This document shows positions 19,198 to 23,817 of a stretch of 23,817 bases of DNA, piece by piece (positions within the stretch are counted from its first letter, which is position 1; each line of letters begins with the position of its first letter). Origin of the DNA: Owenia fusiformis (Eukaryota; Annelida; Polychaeta; Sabellida; Oweniidae); NCBI GenBank assembly GCA_903813345.2, contig CAIIXF020000317.1:1-23817 (forward strand). The letters run 5' to 3'. The notes below the pieces were generated by a model that saw only the letters and a program-made list of their open reading frames with translations, did no database searches and was not told the origin of the DNA. The position numbers and the translations under genes are program-made.

Positions 19198-21240
19198 TCA
19201 AAACCAATTAAACAATTTTTTGATCATTGATGTTTTTTTACCTTTTTGGGGCGTTTCGGCTCTTTCCCTTTCCGCTTTAATAAATTCTTTGAATTTGATA
19301 TATGGATCTTTGCCACCTTTTATCATGTCTGCAAAGACCTCTGCTCTTTTTCGTAGGTTCAGGAGCTCATTTATTCGTTCTTGGAAACCACGACTTGGAT
19401 TGGTTTTCTCCATCTCTATCATCATGTCAATATACTCTGGTGTTGACATTGGGTTTGGTCTGAGAGCAATTTCATTCAATTTCGCAACAGTTTGTCTGCA
19501 TTGATCAGCCAGAAACACAGCATCAGCTTGATAGGTTTCAAATTCTTGGGTCATTTCCTCAATAAGTTTTTCCTGTGTCAATTTACCCTCCACGCCCTCT
19601 TGATACCTCTTTTTTAAATCTTCTGAAGTCCGCAATTCCTGGCGTCTTATCTGTACCATAACGTAAGGTAAGTGCTTGTGCTTTTTATATGAACATCGTT
19701 TTGGGCATACTGTACAGTCGCCAGCTCTGTTCATGACTTTACACTTTCTTTTCTTGGCATCATCCTTATAATCACAATCGTCATGACACGTTTCGTTGCA
19801 TATTGTGCAAGTCGTCGTGTATTTATCCTGGCTAGTTTGTCGGCGAACCATTTCCACAACTTCAACAGTATATGTGAAATCTTCATTCTTTTTTATCTTA
19901 TCATCGTGTTCACTAACTACTTCGATTTCCCTCCGTAGTTGTTCCAGCACGTTCAATCCAGTTTTGATGTTTGTATGTATGTGTTCTATGTTCATTTCTA
20001 ATTGCAGTCGTTCATCAAGAACTTTTTTTGTCAGTGTTAGAGTTTGAGGCATGCAGGTCTTCAGTGAATCGAAAAATTGTTCTAGACTTTTTTCCCCCAT
20101 TGCCCAGAACAGTTCATCAAATACATCATCTCCCTCATCCGTTCCATCCATGGTATTCTCCTGTGAAAACATAGCGGAATTGTTAAACTTGAAGTAAGTT
20201 TCATGGGGGAAGCCAGCTGATTTTATTCCACTAAGTACTTGTGGAGTTTTTGCATCAGCAAATGTGCAAAGCATCATGATATTCCTCTCAATATCTTTTC
20301 CAAAAAGACCTAAGATTTTATCAAATATGTAGCGCTGTGTGGGCGTCAGTCGAGGCAATGAGGCCTGAGTAACAAATCCCACAACGTCAATATGATCAAT
20401 TCCCTTGGATGCTTCTTTGGATTTGAAAAACCTGCTTATCTGTTCTGTGATTTCGTCATCCCTCTTTATTCCAGATGTATCGCCGAACCCGGGCGTATCA
20501 ATAATGGTGATTGTTGTGTTAGGAACTTTCAGCCCTTCCTGACTGTAGATTGTGTAAGCTGTTATAGTCGACGTCTGACTCTTTGCCTGATCAGTACCTG
20601 TTATTGCCTCATCGATAAGTCTAAGTCTTTCTGAGTCGCCTCGCTTTATTCCAAATAGATAATTGATCATCACGTTTATGAGGGTACTCTTTCCCGAGCC
20701 TGTAGCACCTACAATCATCAAGACTTTTTCTGTCGCGTAATTTTTCTTTCCGTGATGATATTTTCTGAGCATACCATCATCACTCACATAATCTTTTTTA
20801 AGGCTGATTTGGTAAATAGATGGTCGTTTTTTCTCAGCCGTTACCAGCTCTGACTTTGCAAGAACTCTAGATTTAAGAGACACGGCTTCGTTTTCTGAAT
20901 ATGCATCTGTCGATAACATAGCACTTGGTTCACTCCAAAGGCTTTCGCTATCATCATCAAATTTTGCTTTGACATGAAAAATGTAGTACGTATTTGGTTT
21001 AACGTAAACGAAACTCTTAATTTTCTTAGTTGGATCAGATTCCGCAGCGTTATTCTCAAATTTCTTTTGTTCCCAACGCGTTTCCACATTCTTAACTTCA
21101 TAATACCATATCTCATGTTCCTCGACCTCAATGTTATCAGTTGTCTGCGGTGGCCACCATTTAATCGATACATGTAGCCCCTTTTTTGTTGAACCTTTCC
21201 CTGATAAAGCTACTTCAGGTTTTCCAGGTTTAGGGGCCAT
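19198..21240 (-). CDS. FN3 / AIG1-like GTPase / Cys-rich protein, 680 aa
   Basis: Single uninterrupted frame, likely a cytosolic GTP-binding protein of the AIG1/GIMAP-like group. Residues about 5-115 form a fibronectin type III domain (IKWWPP early, Y-Y-I-F-H-V-K-A, then S-L-W-S-E-P). The G domain follows: P-loop GATGSGKST at 178-186, switch I region TSTITAY at 223-229, G3 DTPGFGD at 248-254, G4-like TFAD at 326-329, and the family block SLPRLTPTQRYIFD at 294-307. Residues about 401-450 and 527-590 look coiled-coil. Between them lies a Cys/His module: Cys 478, 481, 485, 489, 500, 509, 512 and 516, with His 486, 521 and 523, probably zinc-binding. The C-terminus is basic then hydrophobic (KKLFNWF). 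The ATG has G at +4, and a possible splice acceptor lies about 30 nt upstream. GIMAP-type GTPases act in immune-cell survival and vesicle membranes; that role here is inference. Confidence 0.95.
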   Translation of the reverse strand: MAPKPGKPEVALSGKGSTKKGLHVSIKWWPPQTTDNIEVEEHEIWYYEVKNVETRWEQKKFENNAAESDPTKKIKSFVYVKPNTYYIFHVKAKFDDDSESLWSEPSAMLSTDAYSENEAVSLKSRVLAKSELVTAEKKRPSIYQISLKKDYVSDDGMLRKYHHGKKNYATEKVLMIVGATGSGKSTLINVMINYLFGIKRGDSERLRLIDEAITGTDQAKSQTSTITAYTIYSQEGLKVPNTTITIIDTPGFGDTSGIKRDDEITEQISRFFKSKEASKGIDHIDVVGFVTQASLPRLTPTQRYIFDKILGLFGKDIERNIMMLCTFADAKTPQVLSGIKSAGFPHETYFKFNNSAMFSQENTMDGTDEGDDVFDELFWAMGEKSLEQFFDSLKTCMPQTLTLTKKVLDERLQLEMNIEHIHTNIKTGLNVLEQLRREIEVVSEHDDKIKKNEDFTYTVEVVEMVRRQTSQDKYTTTCTICNETCHDDCDYKDDAKKRKCKVMNRAGDCTVCPKRCSYKKHKHLPYVMVQIRRQELRTSEDLKKRYQEGVEGKLTQEKLIEEMTQEFETYQADAVFLADQCRQTVAKLNEIALRPNPMSTPEYIDMMIEMEKTNPSRGFQERINELLNLRKRAEVFADMIKGGKDPYIKFKEFIKAERERAETPQKGKKTSMIKKLFNWF

Positions 21241-21270
21241 GATTGCTTAAACTACCGTATATTATAAACA

Positions 21271-21281
21271 CTAGAGGAAAA
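21271..21281 (-). promoter_or_regulatory. Possible 5'-UTR splice acceptor
   Basis: On the minus strand TTTTTCCTCTAG ends 30 nt before the GTPase ATG. The pyrimidine-rich run followed by AG fits a 3' splice site, so the coding region may be a single exon preceded by an untranslated one. No donor or promoter could be placed by eye. Confidence 0.35.
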
Positions 21282-21359
21282 ATCTAAAGATTCACGTTTA
21301 AAATGTATAACACTAAGCATCTACCACAAAATTTTAAATATGAAAAACAACGAACCTTA

Positions 21360-21558
21360 TTATACAATGACATAAAACACCAATGTTAAAACAAGGCCGA
21401 TAAGAAAGCTTAACAGTCCTGAAATTAGCTTTTCCTTGATTATACGTTTTTCTCGATGGTTACAAAATATTCTCAATGGATCAAATGCAGCAAATGTCCG
21501 ATATCCAGCAAGCTCCCTTCGGCTTATGTCATTTTCATGTAGGCGGAACAGTAGACAT
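21360..21558 (-). CDS. Probable terminal coding exon with C-terminal membrane anchor
   Basis: On the minus strand TATGTTTTCCAG (AG at plus positions 21559-21560) looks like a splice acceptor. The frame after it runs 65 codons to TAA. The predicted tail has a charged part (RLHENDISRREL, then NHREKRIIKEK) followed by a hydrophobic helix from about residue 44 to the end (ISGLLSFLIGLVLTLVFYVI), which would anchor the protein at its C-terminus. The upstream exons are not found; the gene would continue to the right of 21558, or be a fragment. The stop is only 119 bp before the GTPase start and on the same strand. C-terminal anchors occur in GIMAP proteins, so it could be a neighbour of the same family, but the exon itself shows no diagnostic domain. 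An in-frame ATG at 21590 lies before the acceptor and is an alternative start. Confidence 0.45.
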
Positions 21559-21613
21559 CTGGAAAACATAAATGAATGAGACAGTAACATCCCCGACTCA
21601 TGATGTTTTAATG

Positions 21614-21683
21614 TACAGTAAAACCAGACGTCTAATCCGAAAGCAACTGGAACTTGCCAAAAGCGTTCGGATTAGGAAGTCTT
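21614..21683. repeat. Short hairpin with pogo-like end
   Basis: TACAGTAAAACC at 21614-21625 resembles the outer end of pogo/Tigger-type elements (TA followed by CAGTAAAACC). It is followed by AGACGTCTAATCCGAA (21626-21641), which pairs with TTCGGATTAGGAAGTCT (21667-21683). Only one end is seen, so this may be a fragment. Confidence 0.4.
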
Positions 21684-22407
21684 CACATTTGTGTTTTTTT
21701 GCAGTCGCGAGATTATGGATTTTGAAGAAATGTGAACACATTTTCAATAAATATTTATACTATTGACCACATAGCATTATGGCATTCCAATTATATGAAA
21801 ATCGTATTCAAATGCATTTATTTGTGACACTCCCTTCCATTAGACCTTAATATTGCGGGCATGTCATTTTAACTTTCGGTTTTGAGTTTTAAAGTGATAT
21901 ATAGGTCAATTTACGATAATTGATATTTTAAAAAATACAAAATTCGAAAATTAAAATATTCATATGACACATTATATTTTATAAATTCGCAAGCGGCATT
22001 ATTTGAACTATAAATATTGGCATTTCGTAACCTATGGAATTTTCAAAGGAATAAAAAATTAATCGTTCAATAAATCTGGTTTAATTTCAAATAAGATATT
22101 ATTTATCAAACAAACAATAAACATGTTTCCTGGATATTAGTATTGAATTATAAAAATAAAAATGTAAATAGAGTCAACGTTATCGTTTGAAATTATTAGC
22201 CGCAAATTATTTTGAATGACCCCTTTGTCAAAAGCGATAACTTAAGAAATGGGTAATATACGTTCATACAATTTATATGTACAGTTCTTCTCTTCTCTGA
22301 TGCCCTCACTATAGGACAAAGTTTATGGCTTCATTTAAGATGGTTTTTCCAGAAAAGGGTGTCTAATAATTATGAATCCTCCAATACACATCTGTTTTGG
22401 ATGATAC
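21684..22407. other. AT-rich spacer between gene region and LTR
   Basis: Strongly AT-rich with no supported gene or repeat partner in the window. The LTR insertion point is at its right edge; GATAC at 22403-22407 would be one copy of a 5-bp target duplication. Confidence 0.45.
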
Positions 22408-22472
22408 TGTGGCGAAGTTGAGTCTCTCTATCTTTTACAAAACATGAAAACAAATAAAGTTTAAAATATTAA

Positions 22473-22478
22473 TTTATT
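22473..22478 (-). terminator. LTR poly(A) signal AATAAA
   Basis: AATAAA on the minus strand, about 110 nt after the TATA box, so it lies in the R/U5 part of the LTR. The spacing fits transcript-end processing in an LTR. Confidence 0.6.
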
Positions 22479-22586
22479 CAAGAAAAGTTAAAGTCCAAAA
22501 ATATCATTTCAATCGGCTACTTACAGTTTTTAGTTTGTCCCGAGTTCACGCAACGAGGTTCTGAGGATTTCAGACAAAATTGCCCC

Positions 22587-22593
22587 TTTTATA
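22587..22593 (-). promoter_or_regulatory. LTR TATA box
   Basis: TATAAAA within GGGTATAAAAGGGG on the minus strand. Transcription would start about 25-30 nt further, near 22560, which would make U3 about 1.1 kb long. Confidence 0.65.
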
Positions 22594-23676
22594 CCCAATT
22601 TTTTTATGTGGGCCCCGCCAAAATAAGGGGTCTTATCCAATGAAATCCCCTAAAAACCCATTAACAAAAATTGGCCGGAAAGAAGTGTGAAAAACTACAT
22701 GAAGATTAATTATCAACATGCCAGATTTCTGCCCACATTATTTTCTAAAAAGTTGAAAAGTTCCCATTTATTTCAGTTTTTGTTGAAACTTTTGAGACAG
22801 GTATGATTAATAACTGAATCCCAGAACCTCGGTTCAGACAATTCTCATGAACTTTTTGCCTTACTCATTTAAACCATTAAGTCATTATCTCTTCAAAATA
22901 CATGTTTTATAATATTTTAAACAATAAAAGTTAGCAAATTCCTTATACAATTACATTACAATGTTTTTCATATATCAAAATGTATATTTCACCTACAAAA
23001 TACTGGTTTTTGGTCAATTTGTACATCATCACCCATCAATTTATCATATCCTATTGTTTTACAAAAATGACATCATATACTGATATGTTTATGAATCTAT
23101 GGAAGCTAGACAAAACATCATTAATTGAATATGATAGCTTCTTGGCTCCATTCAAAGTTATACTGTCACTCAATAGACTAGACTTCCCCCTTTCTTGGAA
23201 CCACTTCTTGCCATTGGCTATGTGATTTACCTGTCAAATCTACCACCAGTCCTTACTATAAAAGATATCTTTATCTAAGTTTAACTTTGGCACTCTGCAA
23301 CATCCATAGAAGTTTAAGATTGTGTCATTGAGTTCAAGGTAATATTGATAAATTACTAAATTAATAACATTTTCCATCTTAGAAGCCTCAGTTAATTTTA
23401 CAAAAATTAAATGGAAGTGAACAATTTCTTCTTGTTTTACATTATGATGTCTTATTCGAAAGTTCTTTATATCCACATGCCAAGAAATGATGCATCTTCA
23501 ATGTCTACAGTAAACAAAGCTACTAGTTCCCAAAACATTCTGCTGTTATGATGATATCAGCACAACGGAAGTATTTATCCTAAGATTTCTGTATTTGTAA
23601 GCAACATGTAGAGTATTCGAGATTATCATGACCTAAGTTTCAAAAATCTATGAACGAAAAATCAAACTTTGTCACA

Positions 23677-23688
23677 TTCCTCCCACCT
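23677..23688 (-). other. Polypurine tract of the LTR element
   Basis: AGGTGGGAGGAA on the minus strand, immediately before the TGTGAC start of the LTR. Confidence 0.7.
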
Positions 23689-23817
23689 AACAAATTTGTT
23701 TGTCCTCAAACAATAAAAAGGATCTAAGAAAAGTGCTAACTTTTTGTTTCAGTGATTACATATTAATAGCTTAAGTGTACTTAGACATGCCTATTTACAA
23801 TTTGAAACAAATTTCAA
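23689..23817 (-). other. 3' end of retrotransposon internal region, truncated by window edge
   Basis: On the minus strand this segment leads into the polypurine tract. One frame reads LLFEDKQIC shortly before the tract. An acidic F-E-D-K ending just ahead of the tract resembles gypsy polyprotein tails, but the piece is too short to prove it. Confidence 0.4.

Larger units (their letters stand above)
18584..19529. repeat. Tandem duplication of GTPase gene 3' end, two units
   Basis: Unit A (18584-19050) and unit B (19051-19529) are nearly identical. Each starts ACTACTTACTCCCC and ends GGCATCAGCTT or AGCATCAGCTT. Unit A differs by a 13-bp deletion near 18741-18742, one fewer T in the run near 18755, one extra C, and a few substitutions. 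The outer breakpoints share CTT (GTACTT before unit A, CAGCTT after unit B), pointing to a simple tandem duplication with 3-bp microhomology. Unit B is contiguous with the intact gene. Confidence 0.95.
22408..23676 (-). mobile_element. LTR of a Ty3/gypsy-type retrotransposon (3' LTR)
   Basis: Read on the minus strand, the LTR starts TGTGACAAAG (23676) and ends CTTCGCCACA (22408). These termini match in inverted orientation at 8 of 10 positions and begin TG and end CA. It is preceded by a purine-rich tract AGGTGGGAGGAA (23688-23677), the normal primer for plus-strand synthesis just inside a 3' LTR. A TATA box and an AATAAA follow in the correct order. The length of about 1,269 bp is large but within the gypsy range. 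Gypsy assignment is inference from the tract and the adjacent sequence. The 5' LTR and the coding part would lie beyond position 23817. Confidence 0.8.

Noticed and set aside
19193-19504. 103-codon plus-strand frame, also in the duplicate at 18810-19025
   Set aside because: Antisense shadow of the GTPase coding sequence; the duplicate copy repeats it only because the DNA is duplicated.
20841-21173. 110-codon minus-strand frame
   Set aside because: An alternative frame inside the FN3 part of the GTPase gene; the 680-codon frame explains the region.
23240-23476. 78-codon minus-strand frame
   Set aside because: It lies in the U3 part of the LTR, upstream of the TATA box; protein-like but without a recognised family.

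Overview
The window looks like intergenic-rich nuclear DNA of an animal. It is AT-rich, with long gene-free stretches, nested DNA transposons, foldback palindromes, tandem satellites and one LTR. The only intact protein gene is a large eukaryotic AIG1/GIMAP-like GTPase. Such GTPases, and the CpG-containing foldback palindromes seen here, recall lophotrochozoans, most likely a bivalve mollusc. That placement is inference from style, not a proven match. Nothing prokaryotic is visible.

Layout. 159-1623 is a foldback element with arms of about 297 bp built from short ACGCCCGT/ACGGGCGT sub-repeats. 2069-9119 is a decayed 7 kb DNA element (family A here) with TACAGGGTGGT ends and long inverted arms. 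It has taken in two mariner-type elements: 3905-5837 (transposase C-terminal remnant, itself carrying two foldback inserts) and 7518-8571 (transposase N-terminal-half remnant). The second sits exactly in the right arm, and the left arm still shows the empty TA site. Between them lie a 12-bp tandem array and two related palindromes (6307-6487 and 6859-7000). 10400-12497 is an array of about six ~355-bp units, each with the same GC-rich stem, abutting a second family A copy (about 12498-15666). 16570-17060 holds ~162-bp tandem repeats, followed by ATAAT-rich tracts around a hairpin.

The gene part lies on the minus strand. 21240-19198 encodes a 680-aa protein with an N-terminal fibronectin type III domain, an AIG1-like G domain, coiled-coil stretches and a Cys/His-rich zinc-finger-like module. 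Its 3' end (last ~97 codons plus downstream DNA) has been tandemly duplicated, leaving a truncated copy at 18746-19039. Just upstream on the same strand, 21558-21360 looks like the last coding exon of another gene, ending in a C-terminal membrane anchor.

The right edge (22408-23676, minus strand) is a Ty3/gypsy-type LTR about 1.27 kb long, with TATA box, poly(A) signal, matching termini and a purine tract; the rest of that element lies beyond the window. The transposons carry no intact transposase, so the likely working gene product is the GTPase, probably in innate immunity or membrane/vesicle function by analogy with GIMAP-type proteins.
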